A DNA stretch of 64,000 nt from Halobacteriovorax sp. GB3 (GCF_028649655.1 NZ_JAQSLN010000001.1:248001-312000); one strand, 5' to 3'; counted from the stretch's first letter, positions 16,654 through 25,428 are shown. The notes: generated by a model not told the origin, from the sequence alone. Numbers and translations: made by a program.

Positions 16654-17349
16654 ATGAAGATGAAAAATGAAATAATATTAGGTATTAAGGCCATGTCACA
16701 GATTGTTCCTGGGGTGATTCCCTTTGGATTAATTATGGGAACTGTTGCCAGTAATGCTTCTTTAAATGTTGTCGAACTTGCAGGGCTCAATGTCTTTGTT
16801 TTTGCTGGAGCCTCCCAGCTCATTGCTGTAGATCTTATGACTAAAAATGTTGAGAGCTTTATTATCATCTTAACAGGACTTGTTATCAATCTGCGCATGA
16901 TGCTTTATAGCGCTTCGTTTTCTTCTCTTTTTAAAGAAAGTTCTCTCATTACTAAAACAATCGGATCATATTTTCTTACCGATCAAGCCTACGCCGTTTA
17001 TGTTTCCACTGATATTAGAGAAAAGACTAGAAACGAGAAAATTGTCTACTACTTATCGAGTGGTATTTTCATGTGGCTTTCTTGGAATTTCTTTGTGGCC
17101 CTAGGGTTTATCTTTGGAAATTTTGCACCAACCAGTCTCGCTCTCGATTTTGCTGTTCCACTGAGCTTTGTTGCTCTGATGATCCCCACTCTAAAAAACC
17201 ATAAGTACTATTATGTAAGTGCTTGCTCAGGACTTCTTTCAATTGTCTTTCATTCAATGCCATATAATTTAGGGCTTCTCGCTGCAGCTGGAATCTCTCT
17301 TTGTCTTGGTGCTTTTTTATCAAGAAAAAAGAAAGAGGAGAACAAGTGA
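16654..17349 (+). CDS. azlC: AzlC-family branched-chain amino acid exporter, large subunit
   Basis: This protein of about 231 residues has AzlC signatures GIKAMSQIVPGVIPFGLIMG and VFAGASQLIAVDLM, then NLRMMLYSAS and FFLTDQAYAVY-like segments (YFLTDQAYAVY here). Together with AzlD it exports branched-chain amino acids. The frame is open from a TTG at 16609; the ATG at 16654 (or 16660) gives the usual family N-terminus, but no ribosome binding site decides it. Its TGA overlaps the azlD ATG. Confidence 0.88.
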   Translation: MKMKNEIILGIKAMSQIVPGVIPFGLIMGTVASNASLNVVELAGLNVFVFAGASQLIAVDLMTKNVESFIIILTGLVINLRMMLYSASFSSLFKESSLITKTIGSYFLTDQAYAVYVSTDIREKTRNEKIVYYLSSGIFMWLSWNFFVALGFIFGNFAPTSLALDFAVPLSFVALMIPTLKNHKYYYVSACSGLLSIVFHSMPYNLGLLAAAGISLCLGAFLSRKKKEENK

Positions 17350-17672
17350 TGGATTCGACTTACTATTGGAGTATTGTTCTTATTCTTGGACTTGGAACAT
17401 TTCTAATAAGAGCTAGTTTCATTTATCTTTCAAAGTACTTGAATCTATCTGAAAGAGCTTTAGAGCTCTTTACTTTTATCCCTGCAGCCGTCTTTCCAGC
17501 TCTCTTTATTCCCATGGCCTTCTTCCACCAAGGGCAAGTGGAGTTATTTCATCAAAAAGAGCGCTTTATCGCACTTCTTATTGCTGTGGTTGTTTCATTT
17601 AAAGTGAGACACATTATTGGTACGATCCTTTGTGGACTCTTCTCACTTTATCTTCTGCAGGGTCTTTTTTAA
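17349..17672 (+). CDS. azlD: AzlD-family exporter, small subunit
   Basis: This 107-residue inner-membrane protein has about four helices with family features GLGTFLIRASFIYL and FIPAAVFPALFIPM. The ATG at 17349 overlaps the azlC stop (ATGA overlap), the classic translational coupling of this two-subunit exporter, and AGAGGAG lies just upstream inside azlC. The frame extends back to 17301, but that would put the start inside azlC without gain. Confidence 0.87.
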   Translation: MDSTYYWSIVLILGLGTFLIRASFIYLSKYLNLSERALELFTFIPAAVFPALFIPMAFFHQGQVELFHQKERFIALLIAVVVSFKVRHIIGTILCGLFSLYLLQGLF

Positions 17673-17755
17673 GAGTTTAAAAAACTATTTCTATTTCCAT
17701 AATTTCTATGCCATCATTTTAAAGTAATATTAGAGACTTACGGAGAGAGTCCCCT

Positions 17756-18460
17756 ATGAATGTTGCTTTTGTTCTCTTTGCTAGAACTCCTGGGTTAAAA
17801 CCAATCAGAAACCGCTTATCGCGAACGACTTCGAAAGATTTCGCAGAAGAATTCTATCTGCATTCTCTTGAGGCGACACGTGAGCTTATCCTTGAGATGT
17901 CTCATAACAATCCAGACATCAAACTGGTTTGGGCGGTAGAGGAAAAAGAGGGTCTTAAATCCGAGTTTTGGGGAGATTATCCCGTTCTTTTTCAGGGCGA
18001 TGGTGGGCTTGGAGATAAGCTCGATCGCGTTTATAAAAAGCTTTCAGCAGAGTTTGATGCCGTCTTTATGATGATGCCAAACACGGCTCAAATTGGTCCT
18101 GAAGTCTTAGAATTTGATATTTTAAACTTTCTCACAAGTGATTATGATTATCTTCTAGGAAAGACTGATCAAGGAGGATTTTATCTCTTTGGTGGAGCTA
18201 AGGCGGTTCCTTTTAGTACATGGATCAATGTTCCTTATAATTGTAGTATTACTTTTGATGAGCTCGACCAAGGCCTTTCTAAAAATGGTAAGGTTCTTCA
18301 TATCTCGGAGAGCTTTGGTATTCTAGAGAGAGATGATCTAGAAAACTTCAAGTCTGTGGATACTGATGGTTTCTTAGAGTCACAGGAAAAGCTTCATGAG
18401 TTAGTTGTCTCAACTGAGTTTAAAAAGCGGACTCTTGACGATATTGTCTATCTAAACTAA
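17756..18460 (+). CDS. DUF2064 (TIGR04282-like) nucleotidyl/glycosyltransferase-fold protein
   Basis: This 234-residue protein has the GT-A fold pattern of DUF2064: VLFARTPGLKPIRNRLS at the N-terminus, GDGGLGDKLDRVY in the middle, and LLGKTDQGGFYLFGG. Related proteins lie in cofactor or arsenosugar-type clusters, but the activity is generally unproven. The usual GTDCP metal motif reads MPNTAQI here, so catalysis may differ or be lost. Isolated gene with GGAGAG upstream of the ATG. Confidence 0.7.
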   Translation: MNVAFVLFARTPGLKPIRNRLSRTTSKDFAEEFYLHSLEATRELILEMSHNNPDIKLVWAVEEKEGLKSEFWGDYPVLFQGDGGLGDKLDRVYKKLSAEFDAVFMMMPNTAQIGPEVLEFDILNFLTSDYDYLLGKTDQGGFYLFGGAKAVPFSTWINVPYNCSITFDELDQGLSKNGKVLHISESFGILERDDLENFKSVDTDGFLESQEKLHELVVSTEFKKRTLDDIVYLN

Positions 18461-18588
18461 CGAAATTATTAAGTTTTAAGAGTGTCAAAAAAACAGTCAC
18501 TCTTGAAACTGTTACAACCATCGTGTCACAAATTCTCATCTTCTCTTATTAAATAGACTCATACTTATATTTTTGAGAGGAGTTTCAA

Positions 18589-18858
18589 TTGAGAACTATC
18601 GCACTTTTAGCAATAATGCTTTCTTCAAGCGCAACCTTTTCTATGGATTGCGAGATCGCAACAACGAGTCTAAAGACATATACTAACGATGCTATTGATC
18701 TTAAAAAGAATGAGCGTGAGCTTGAGGAATTAGAGAGTTTGACAACTGCTCAAGTCGATGAGCTAGTCTTTTTAAAAGGTCTTATTCAACGTAATGAAGA
18801 AAGGCTAAGAGCGGCTCAAGGTTATGTCGACCTTCTTGATTGTGAGTACGAAGATTAG
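18589..18858 (+). CDS. small exported coiled-coil protein, unknown function
   Basis: This 89-residue protein begins with TTG, supported by AGAGGAG (18576-18582) six bases upstream and by the signal peptide it creates (MRTIALLAIMLSSSATFS). The mature part is a Glu/Leu-rich helix (KKNERELEELESLTTAQVDE) bracketed by Cys near each end (MDCEIA and DCEYED), which could be disulfide-linked. The following gene overlaps its 3' end, so the two are probably co-translated. Confidence 0.6.
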   Translation: MRTIALLAIMLSSSATFSMDCEIATTSLKTYTNDAIDLKKNERELEELESLTTAQVDELVFLKGLIQRNEERLRAAQGYVDLLDCEYED

Positions 18859-19951
18859 AACAATTCTAGCTTTTCTCTTATTTCTTTTATTGAGTATCCC
18901 GCAAGTTGCTTTAGGACTTAGTTATCAATTTGAAAAAGAAGGTCTTATTCTTCTCGGCTCAAGTTGTAGCGAGCTCTTAAAAGCAAAGGACTCCCTTTGT
19001 TCATGGAGAGATAAAGTTGAAGGAAGAAAATCCTCTTCTGAAGGTCTCTTTCAGTGTGAGAAAAAGCGCGGCAAACTTCAGTTAAATGTTAACTCTTGTC
19101 TTCCAATATTTGTAAAACAATATCAAAATAAAAAAATCTATAAACATGGTCCCAATTGTTGGGGCACGGCCCTTTATCTTCAAAATATAATTAAAATTCC
19201 ACGTTTTATTTTTTCAAAAGAAGTTCGCTATTGGTTAGAAGAAACTCCTCTTTGTCGAAGGCTTGAAGTTGGGGAGAAGAAAAAGGCCGGTGACATTATT
19301 AATGTCTTTGGAAAAGAATATATTTTTCAAAAAGAAGATAATGTCGATAAAGACTTTTGGCAGGTCCTTTTTCCTGGGCGCTACCAAAGTGCAACTGTTA
19401 AAAAAGGCTATACAGGATTTCAACATCTACTACACTCAGAGATCTATTTGAATGAACACTTTTCCTTTGGAAAGATGTCTCCCAACAAAGAGGATCGCTT
19501 CACCTTTTCTCCGTTAAATGAAGTCTATGGCCGATCAAGGGACAAAGATTGCCAAGAAAGTCAATCGATTATACCGAATTATAGGGAATATGATGAAATT
19601 CCACGAACTGAGTATGGATCAAAATGCTCTTATTTTACTGAGGTCTATCGCTGTGATCAGGGCCAGTTAAAATTTCATGCAATAGCAAAAGAAAATGAAG
19701 AGTTTTTATCTTTGAATAAATCTCTCGATACAATTCATAAAAAATTATTTCAACTTATTTTTAGTCGCAAGCAAATATCTAGTAGTGATCTTCGCCACTA
19801 TGTCTCTTTTTCGAATAAGGTTTCAATGAAAGCTCTTAAAAAGCTTCAAAATGGAAATCTGTCGAAGGAAGATGAAATGCTTATTGTCCTCGTTTATTTC
19901 AGCGCTAATTCAATTCTTAAAACTTTAAACTTTCAAGAACTCATTGATTAA
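18824..19951 (+). CDS. exported protein with a possible papain-like Cys/His pair
   Basis: This protein of about 375 residues has a hydrophobic N-terminal export segment (IRTILAFLLFLLLSIPQVALG). The start is uncertain: ATG at 18824 or GTG at 18842, neither with a good ribosome binding site; both overlap the previous gene. HGPNCWGTAL and LLHSEIYL, about 90 residues apart, recall the Cys and His boxes of NlpC/P60-like or related peptidase folds. This is a motif-level guess; no family is recognised. Several further Cys occur. Confidence 0.5.
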   Translation: MSTFLIVSTKIRTILAFLLFLLLSIPQVALGLSYQFEKEGLILLGSSCSELLKAKDSLCSWRDKVEGRKSSSEGLFQCEKKRGKLQLNVNSCLPIFVKQYQNKKIYKHGPNCWGTALYLQNIIKIPRFIFSKEVRYWLEETPLCRRLEVGEKKKAGDIINVFGKEYIFQKEDNVDKDFWQVLFPGRYQSATVKKGYTGFQHLLHSEIYLNEHFSFGKMSPNKEDRFTFSPLNEVYGRSRDKDCQESQSIIPNYREYDEIPRTEYGSKCSYFTEVYRCDQGQLKFHAIAKENEEFLSLNKSLDTIHKKLFQLIFSRKQISSSDLRHYVSFSNKVSMKALKKLQNGNLSKEDEMLIVLVYFSANSILKTLNFQELID

Positions 19952-19982
19952 ATTAAAATAGAATCTCAATGAGGAGATCACA

Positions 19983-20813
19983 ATGAATTTTGAATCAATG
20001 ATTGGATTTGGTGTTGCCGGTAACTTTGCAGGTCACTTAGAACAAGCTCGAGAGGCAAAAGACTTTGAAAAGGTTGAAGTTGCCGAAGAAAATCAGCCAA
20101 AGGCCGTTTTTCCTTTCTATTTACCAAACAATATTACTGATAATAACTTGAAGATCATGCCAATCTCTTGTGATCAATTAAAATTTCCAGAGACTTCACA
20201 TGATGTTCAAATCGAGCCTGAAGTTGCTCTTATTTGTGACATTGAGTACGAAGGCGATCAAGTCGTTTCTTTAAATCCGATCTTATTTGGTGCCTATAAT
20301 GATTGTTCTATTCGAAGACCTGGAGCAAAGAAAATAAGTGAAAAGAAAAACTGGGGAGAGTGTTCAAAAGGGCTTTCTGATCAACTTATTCCGATTGATA
20401 CATTCAATGAAGGTGGGATCTTAGACCATTATCAAATTACTTGTTTTCATCGCGTTGATTCAGAACTTATACAATATGGAGAAGTGAGTGATGTTCTAAG
20501 TTATAGCTATTTTCATCAGAAACTACTCGATTGGGTGGTGGATCGTTTAAATTATCAAAAGAACGAGGGCCCTGCTGAGAATATCCACGATTATCTTATG
20601 CGTGCAGGAAGGCCTTCTCAGTGTCTTTTGAGTATCGGTGCTACTCGATATACAGAATATGGAAAGACAAACTTCTTATCGGTTGGGGATGAGAGTATTG
20701 TTGTTGTCTATGATAAGAGAAAATACTCTAATTTAGATATTTTAGAAAACTTAAAAAATGGAAACCACCAATTGGATGGAGCTTCATTTCTTGTTCAAAA
20801 GGTTGTTTCATGA
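19983..20813 (+). CDS. DUF5718-like cytoplasmic protein
   Basis: This 276-residue protein has no signal peptide. The N-terminus MIGFGVAGNFAGHLEQA and later RRPGAKKISEKKNWGECSKG and GRPSQCLLSIGATRYTEYG are features I associate with the DUF5718 family, whose function is unknown. GAGGAG at 19971-19976 supports the start. Its stop overlaps the next start by four bases (ATGA), so it is coupled to the small membrane protein downstream. Confidence 0.65.
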   Translation: MNFESMIGFGVAGNFAGHLEQAREAKDFEKVEVAEENQPKAVFPFYLPNNITDNNLKIMPISCDQLKFPETSHDVQIEPEVALICDIEYEGDQVVSLNPILFGAYNDCSIRRPGAKKISEKKNWGECSKGLSDQLIPIDTFNEGGILDHYQITCFHRVDSELIQYGEVSDVLSYSYFHQKLLDWVVDRLNYQKNEGPAENIHDYLMRAGRPSQCLLSIGATRYTEYGKTNFLSVGDESIVVVYDKRKYSNLDILENLKNGNHQLDGASFLVQKVVS

Positions 20814-21160
20814 AGTTATTTTTTAAATATCAGCTTAGTTACTTTGTGCTGCTTTTTCTAGTCTTTGTTTTACCTTTGGCACTCTTTTTTCAATTCTCAA
20901 CTTACCCGTTACCAATGATACAATACGTCTTCATTGGTGTCCTTTTTTGTACTCAATATGCTTTTTTTAAAGAGGCCAAGTTTAGAAAAAAAGTTGAAAG
21001 TAAAGTGAAAGAAGATCTACAGATAGAAACACAGAAGGTTCCTTCTTATCAACTTATTCAAAGAAGAATTGATGAGATTCTTAAAGGAAGGGCCCTCTCT
21101 ATAGGCCTTAATACATTTTTTATTCTTCTAATTATGCTTTGGTTTAATAAGTTTCAATAA
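20810..21160 (+). CDS. small membrane protein
   Basis: This 116-residue protein has three hydrophobic stretches (about residues 8-28, 32-47 and 97-113) with a charged helical linker between them (KFRKKVESKVKEDLQIETQK). It is translationally coupled to the DUF5718 gene by a 4-base overlap and converges on the glycosylase-like gene with a 17-base overlap. Function unknown. Confidence 0.6.
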   Translation: MKLFFKYQLSYFVLLFLVFVLPLALFFQFSTYPLPMIQYVFIGVLFCTQYAFFKEAKFRKKVESKVKEDLQIETQKVPSYQLIQRRIDEILKGRALSIGLNTFFILLIMLWFNKFQ

Positions 21161-21788
21161 AGCGATCCATTTCTTCTTTCCAAAGAAGACTACGCTTAAG
21201 CGGGTTACACCTTGTGGGTGTGGCCCAAAACCATACGTCGCTTTTTGCGTTTAATGACACTTCATTATTTTCAAAGAAGCTTTCAAGAAGATTGGTGATT
21301 CCTTTCTTACTTCGACACGTGAAAAAGAGGGGTGCTGTTTTTAAATATGCTCTAAATTTCCTAGGAAGTTTCTTTGTTATTAGCCTTCCTTTTTTGTGTG
21401 CATAAAATAAAACAGTATCAGAAGGGTCTAATTTATCTTTATTAGGAACATCGACGCTTTCTACAATATTTGTCATCGCAATAGAGTGCTTCTCAAGGAA
21501 CTGCTTCTTTTCTTTTAAGTCTAGTTTCTTGGGGTCTCTGTCGGGCTCAAAGAGATACTGAAGTACTTTCCAAAAATGATTGCGATTATTATTATAATAA
21601 AAGCAAGGTCCCGGATCTACTCCATCAATGGCTCTCGCATTTATTGATCCCATTGTTCCTAGAATAATGAGCTTTGGTTCTTTCTTTGGAAGAAAGAAGG
21701 GAATTTTATCTTCGTGTTTAACCATGATATAAGCATAGAGATGAGTTAATAGTTTTTCAAGTTCAGGTCTTTCATATGGTATTTGCAA
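21144..21788 (-). CDS. uracil-DNA glycosylase superfamily protein (Mug/TDG-like)
   Basis: This 214-residue protein has LIILGTMGSINARAIDG followed by CFYYNNNRNHFWKVL, the pattern of Mug/TDG-type glycosylases (GTMPG and YYxxxRNxFW), and WATPTRCNP near the end in the position of the minor-groove loop. It probably recognises damaged or mismatched bases, but the catalytic residue cannot be assigned. The start is uncertain: TTG at 21788 lies inside the opposite gene; the first ATG would be 21725. Confidence 0.6.
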   Translation of the reverse strand: MQIPYERPELEKLLTHLYAYIMVKHEDKIPFFLPKKEPKLIILGTMGSINARAIDGVDPGPCFYYNNNRNHFWKVLQYLFEPDRDPKKLDLKEKKQFLEKHSIAMTNIVESVDVPNKDKLDPSDTVLFYAHKKGRLITKKLPRKFRAYLKTAPLFFTCRSKKGITNLLESFFENNEVSLNAKSDVWFWATPTRCNPLKRSLLWKEEMDRFIETY

Positions 21789-22330
21789 TTATTTTTATTT
21801 TACTTGGTCTTATAATTTTGTATTTCGTTTATAGAAATTATAAAGTGAAGATCTCCCGCAAAGGGCATGTGAAATTCTACGAAAATAATCGAGAAGAATG
21901 GAATAAGATCTTAGAATCTGAATCTGAGATCTTTATGAAATTGCCGAGTGAACTAAAAGATAAACTTTTAAAGCATATGGCAACATTTTATCTAGAAAAA
22001 AAGTGGAAGAGTGACACCATAGAGAATGATAAAATTAAGATTTGCATGAGTGCTTGTCTCCCTCTTATCAATCGTAAAACGAATTACTATCCTAGTGTTA
22101 GTGAGAACTTCGAACATTTTGAGCTGTCTGATTGGTTCTCTTTCAATGCTAAGCAGTTTGAATTTGAATACGGGAAGATGGCCCTAAAAAATATGAATTA
22201 TGATTTCTCTGGTTATTCAAAGAGGTTTTTCTTCGAAGCTGATGAGTTATTTATAGATTGTCCAAGAAGCTATGAGTTTTTAAGGGCCTATTATGGACTA
22301 GACCCTAGAGAGTGGACTAGCGAAGATTAG
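21776..22330 (+). CDS. membrane-anchored M90/MtfA-like protein lacking the HExxH zinc site
   Basis: This 184-residue protein has one N-terminal membrane helix (residues 2-20) and then matches the MtfA layout: LPSELKDKLLKHMATFYLEKKW, ICMSACLPLINRKTNYYPSV, and a C-terminal RFFFEADELFIDCPRSYEFL ending YYGLDP. Active MtfA has about 250-265 residues and an HExxH motif between the second and third blocks; here that segment is only ~50 residues with no HExxH. It is probably a non-peptidase relative that binds a partner. Its 5' end overlaps the opposite gene by 13 bases. Confidence 0.5.
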   Translation: MVFAIIFILLGLIILYFVYRNYKVKISRKGHVKFYENNREEWNKILESESEIFMKLPSELKDKLLKHMATFYLEKKWKSDTIENDKIKICMSACLPLINRKTNYYPSVSENFEHFELSDWFSFNAKQFEFEYGKMALKNMNYDFSGYSKRFFFEADELFIDCPRSYEFLRAYYGLDPREWTSED

Positions 22331-22835
22331 AAAGAATAATCGAGATAAACTCACTCTTGCCATTTTGATAGGCCTCAGGACTCTCAGAGAACTGTCTCTG
22401 TAGAGCAACTTTTACTTCTTCGTATTGCTTAGCAACTTTTTCCTCGCGATTGAGGTATTCAACGAAATCTAAATGATCGAGAACCCTTGGGTCTTCTTTT
22501 TTCATAATATGAACATGGCACATATGATTGATTCCATCGGGAGCGTAGCGAACAAGATAAAGTCTATCTTTTAACCCATGCTCTCCTTTCCAAGAGAAGC
22601 CAGCGCGTTCAAATTCATCTTTAAACAGTTCAATTCCATCAAGAGTGTGCACGACACAGAGAACATCAAGAGTAGGCTTAGAAACAATCGACTCGATGGC
22701 CGTTGATCCAATGTGGAAATTTGAAACGAGGTTTGAACGTAGGATTTTTGATAGGGCCACAGACTCTTTTTCAAAAAACTTTTTCCAAACAGGACTATAG
22801 GGGACTAATTCGACTTTTCTCTTCATTAATATCAT
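22317..22835 (-). CDS. GrpB/UPF0157 family nucleotidyltransferase-fold protein
   Basis: This 172-residue protein has VPYSPVWKKFFEKE, the nucleotidyltransferase-type HIGSTAIESIVSKPTLDVLCVV and HMCHVHIM, as expected for GrpB-family proteins. The biochemical role is unknown, although the fold predicts nucleotide transfer. Start at 22835 or the ATG at 22826; no clear ribosome binding site. It overlaps the end of the M90-like gene by 14 bases tail to tail. Confidence 0.85.
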   Translation of the reverse strand: MILMKRKVELVPYSPVWKKFFEKESVALSKILRSNLVSNFHIGSTAIESIVSKPTLDVLCVVHTLDGIELFKDEFERAGFSWKGEHGLKDRLYLVRYAPDGINHMCHVHIMKKEDPRVLDHLDFVEYLNREEKVAKQYEEVKVALQRQFSESPEAYQNGKSEFISIILSNLR

Positions 22836-22940
22836 TTATCAGACACTTAGAGATAATGAAAGGATAAGTGAAAATAAGATAGATATTGCAAAACGAAGAG
22901 CTTTCATTTGACCAAAACTCTATTGAAGATAAGATGAGCT

Positions 22941-23726
22941 ATGTATAAAAAACTTCATTTTATTAGCTACTTAGCTCTACTGTTTTTTTCAATTAACGCT
23001 TTTTCTTTCGAGGAAAAATCCATTCGTGATGTCTATCAATACGAACTCACAAAAGGGGAGAGTTATCAGTGCTTTTGGTTAAGCGAAGTGGAGAAAACTC
23101 TTGTATGCTCATTTGCGGATATGTATCTAATGAATGATATCTTCTTAGGAGCAAGCCTATTTGTAGAAAACAAAGACCAACAGCTTCTAGATTTTGGAAA
23201 ACAAGAAGACTTTGAGCAATTTCTTCATTACCGAGACATCATTGGTGGCCATGACTTAAGAGGAGAGGACCTTCTTCTTTATAGAAAAACGCTCATAAAG
23301 AGTTGTCGTAAAAATATAGATGTCTGTGTAAATGACTCTGAAAACGCCTTTTTTAAAAAATATCTCGACAAGATTATTTTAGATCCTGATACCGTTGTGA
23401 TTAGCTATGTCGCAAAATCGCGAGATACCCTCGAACATGAATTTCATCACGCTCTTTATTTTCAAAATGATCACTATCGTTTAGTTGTTCAAGAGTTTTG
23501 GGAAAATGAACTTGATGAGAACACTCGTGAAGCTATTCGCCAACGTTTACAGGGAATCTATGACCGCAATAATGAAGATCTAATGATGAATGAGTTTCAA
23601 GCTTACATACTTTATAATTCTGATAAGGTGAATTACTTTTTCAATATTAATTTTATTGAAATACGTGAAATGTTTTTAGAAAGATTGCGTGTCGAAGGTT
23701 TAGAGAAGCTTCTGTTTCGAAATTAG
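22941..23726 (+). CDS. exported HExxH candidate metalloprotease
   Basis: This 261-residue protein has a signal peptide (ending SINAFS). EHEFHHALYF contains HEFHH (H166, E167, H170), the zinc-binding helix of gluzincin/metzincin-type peptidases, and NEFQAYI 48 residues later offers E218 as a third ligand. Four Cys in the first 130 residues may form disulfides. No named family is recognised, so protease activity is a prediction from motif and export signal only. Confidence 0.6.
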   Translation: MYKKLHFISYLALLFFSINAFSFEEKSIRDVYQYELTKGESYQCFWLSEVEKTLVCSFADMYLMNDIFLGASLFVENKDQQLLDFGKQEDFEQFLHYRDIIGGHDLRGEDLLLYRKTLIKSCRKNIDVCVNDSENAFFKKYLDKIILDPDTVVISYVAKSRDTLEHEFHHALYFQNDHYRLVVQEFWENELDENTREAIRQRLQGIYDRNNEDLMMNEFQAYILYNSDKVNYFFNINFIEIREMFLERLRVEGLEKLLFRN

Positions 23727-23791
23727 TTCAAGCTTTGTAAAAATGTGATTATACTTAAGACTCTTTTAGATGATACTAAGGAGTTCTTAAT

Positions 23792-24196
23792 ATGTTGGTC
23801 TTTTTTAGTTGGGTAATCGCTACCGTTGCAACGCTTGGAAGTCTATTCTTCAGTGAAGTGATGGAGTTTCCACCCTGTGCTCTTTGTTGGTATCAGCGAA
23901 TTGCAATGTATCCACTGGTTATTATTTTGATTATCGGCTTTTTAAAGAATGATCGAAATGTAACTTATTACGCCCTTCCAATGTCCTTTGTCGGTTGGTT
24001 CATCGCCCTCTATCATATTCTTTTGGCCAATGGAATTATTCCTGAAACGGCAGCTCCTTGTAGAGAAGGTGTTTCATGTTCAACAATTTATCTCGATTGG
24101 TTTGGTTTTATCACAATTCCACTTCTTTCTTTTGTGGCCTTTAGTGCAATCCTCGCTCTTTTAACTCTTTATTACAGGAGAACTCATGTTAAATAA
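23792..24196 (+). CDS. DsbB/BdbC-type disulfide oxidoreductase
   Basis: This 134-residue inner-membrane protein has four helices with the quinone-side CxxC (PPCALCWYQR, C29 and C32) and a second periplasmic Cys pair (APCREGVSCST). It reoxidises a DsbA partner with quinone. The size and CALCWYQR motif fit the short BdbC/DsbB-like group. The next gene, a DsbA-like protein, overlaps its 3' end by 11 bases. Confidence 0.92.
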   Translation: MLVFFSWVIATVATLGSLFFSEVMEFPPCALCWYQRIAMYPLVIILIIGFLKNDRNVTYYALPMSFVGWFIALYHILLANGIIPETAAPCREGVSCSTIYLDWFGFITIPLLSFVAFSAILALLTLYYRRTHVK

Positions 24197-24845
24197 GAAA
24201 ATCCTCGCTCTTTTTACTTTCTCTGTCCTATGTGCACTCTTTCTTGTCGGTGTGAAAGTCTATGATTCAATGGAGCAAGAAAAATTTGAAACAATGTCTA
24301 AAGAAAAAACACAACTCTTTGTCCGTGATTACTCGCCAGTCTTTGGAGATAAAGAAGCGAAAGTTACGCTCATTGAATTTCTCGATCCCGAATGTGAGAG
24401 CTGTCGTGCTTTCTATCCAGCAGTTAAACAATTGATGAAGTTTTACGAAGGAAAGTTAAAGCTTGTGGTTCGCTATGCTCCTTTTCATAGAAATTCCGTT
24501 CATGCAATCAAGGTTCTTGAAGCAACGAGAAAGCAAGACAAGTATTGGGAGTCGCTAGAAATTCTTTTTAAGTATCAACCTATGTGGGCCTCTCACCATG
24601 ATCCAAAACCAGAAAAAGTTTTTGATATTCTTCCTGATGTAGGGGTTGATATTGCTAAACTAAAGGAAGACATGAAAGATCCAAAGCTCGAAGAAATTCT
24701 TAAGCAGGAAGTTAGTGATTTAAAAATGCTTGGAGTTCGTGCAACACCAACATTCTTTGTTAATGGTAGACCACTTGAAAAATTTAGCTTCGATCACCTA
24801 AGAGAACTCGTCGATTCTGAAGTTAAGAAATTTTACAAAGAATAA
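24186..24845 (+). CDS. DsbA-like periplasmic thiol oxidase
   Basis: This 219-residue protein has an N-terminal membrane anchor or uncleaved signal (about residues 5-24). The thioredoxin-fold active site is DPECESCRAFYP (C70, C73), followed by a helical insert and the cis-Pro loop GVRATPTFFVNG. It introduces disulfides into exported proteins and is recycled by the overlapping DsbB gene. The many paired cysteines in exported proteins of this window would be natural substrates. Confidence 0.92.
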   Translation: MLNKKILALFTFSVLCALFLVGVKVYDSMEQEKFETMSKEKTQLFVRDYSPVFGDKEAKVTLIEFLDPECESCRAFYPAVKQLMKFYEGKLKLVVRYAPFHRNSVHAIKVLEATRKQDKYWESLEILFKYQPMWASHHDPKPEKVFDILPDVGVDIAKLKEDMKDPKLEEILKQEVSDLKMLGVRATPTFFVNGRPLEKFSFDHLRELVDSEVKKFYKE

Positions 24846-24849
24846 AATT

Positions 24850-25428
24850 TTAAAGAGAGAGCTGATTTTTTAACTCGAGGTAATCCTTAAAGTAAATATC
24901 GGCCCTCTCTTTAAAACTCTCATTGTCTTTTGTTAGAATAAGTCCCGCTTTCATACCCGCATTTCTTGCTGCCTCGATATCAAAAGCAAAGTCTCCAATA
25001 TAGATACATTCACAAGGTTCAAGGTTGTTGATCTTTGCTAAGTGAAGAAGTGCATCAGGTTTAGGTTTTGGAGGAAAGTCTTCTCTTGTAATCACATGAT
25101 CGACAACTAGAGAATGTTTTTTGATCATGAGTTCACTGCACTCCCTAGAGTTTCTTGTTAGAATGGCCGTCGGGTAGTTTTTTTCTTTAATAGAATTTAA
25201 AAATTCAATCACACCAAAAATGAGCTCTGACTCAATGGCTCCTTTTAGCTCGTGCTGATGAACGATTTCATGAGAGCGCTTAATATGATTTGGATCTGTG
25301 AGCGTATCAATATGTTCGAGAATGGGAACACCCTCTGGAAACGCTAAATCTTCTCTCATTAAGTCAAAATCTAGCTTTGAATCGACCAATGTGCCGTCTA
25401 AATCGAAAAAGAACCCTTTAATCTGCAT
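24850..25428 (-). CDS. HAD-family phosphatase (phosphoglycolate phosphatase-like)
   Basis: This 192-residue protein has HAD motif I FFFDLDGTLVDSK, motif II ILTRNSRE, motif III at PPKPKPD and motif IV YIGDFAFDIEAARNAG. The cap is small and helical (type C1). The substrate is probably a small phosphometabolite and cannot be assigned. A GGAGAC site precedes the ATG. It converges on the DsbA-like gene with a 4-base gap. Confidence 0.9.
   Translation of the reverse strand: MQIKGFFFDLDGTLVDSKLDFDLMREDLAFPEGVPILEHIDTLTDPNHIKRSHEIVHQHELKGAIESELIFGVIEFLNSIKEKNYPTAILTRNSRECSELMIKKHSLVVDHVITREDFPPKPKPDALLHLAKINNLEPCECIYIGDFAFDIEAARNAGMKAGLILTKDNESFKERADIYFKDYLELKNQLSL

Noticed and set aside
18475-18513. 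Two alternative hairpins (AAGAGTG/CACTCTT and AACAGT/ACTGTT) resembling a switch
   Set aside because: The first loop is 13 bases, neither stem is followed by a T-run, and no gene begins near enough to be controlled.
21144-22330. Toxin-antitoxin or defence module made of the head-to-head overlapping genes
   Set aside because: The two proteins resemble a glycosylase and an M90-like protein; opposite-strand overlap of 13 bases is common in this compact genome and gives no evidence of a linked function.
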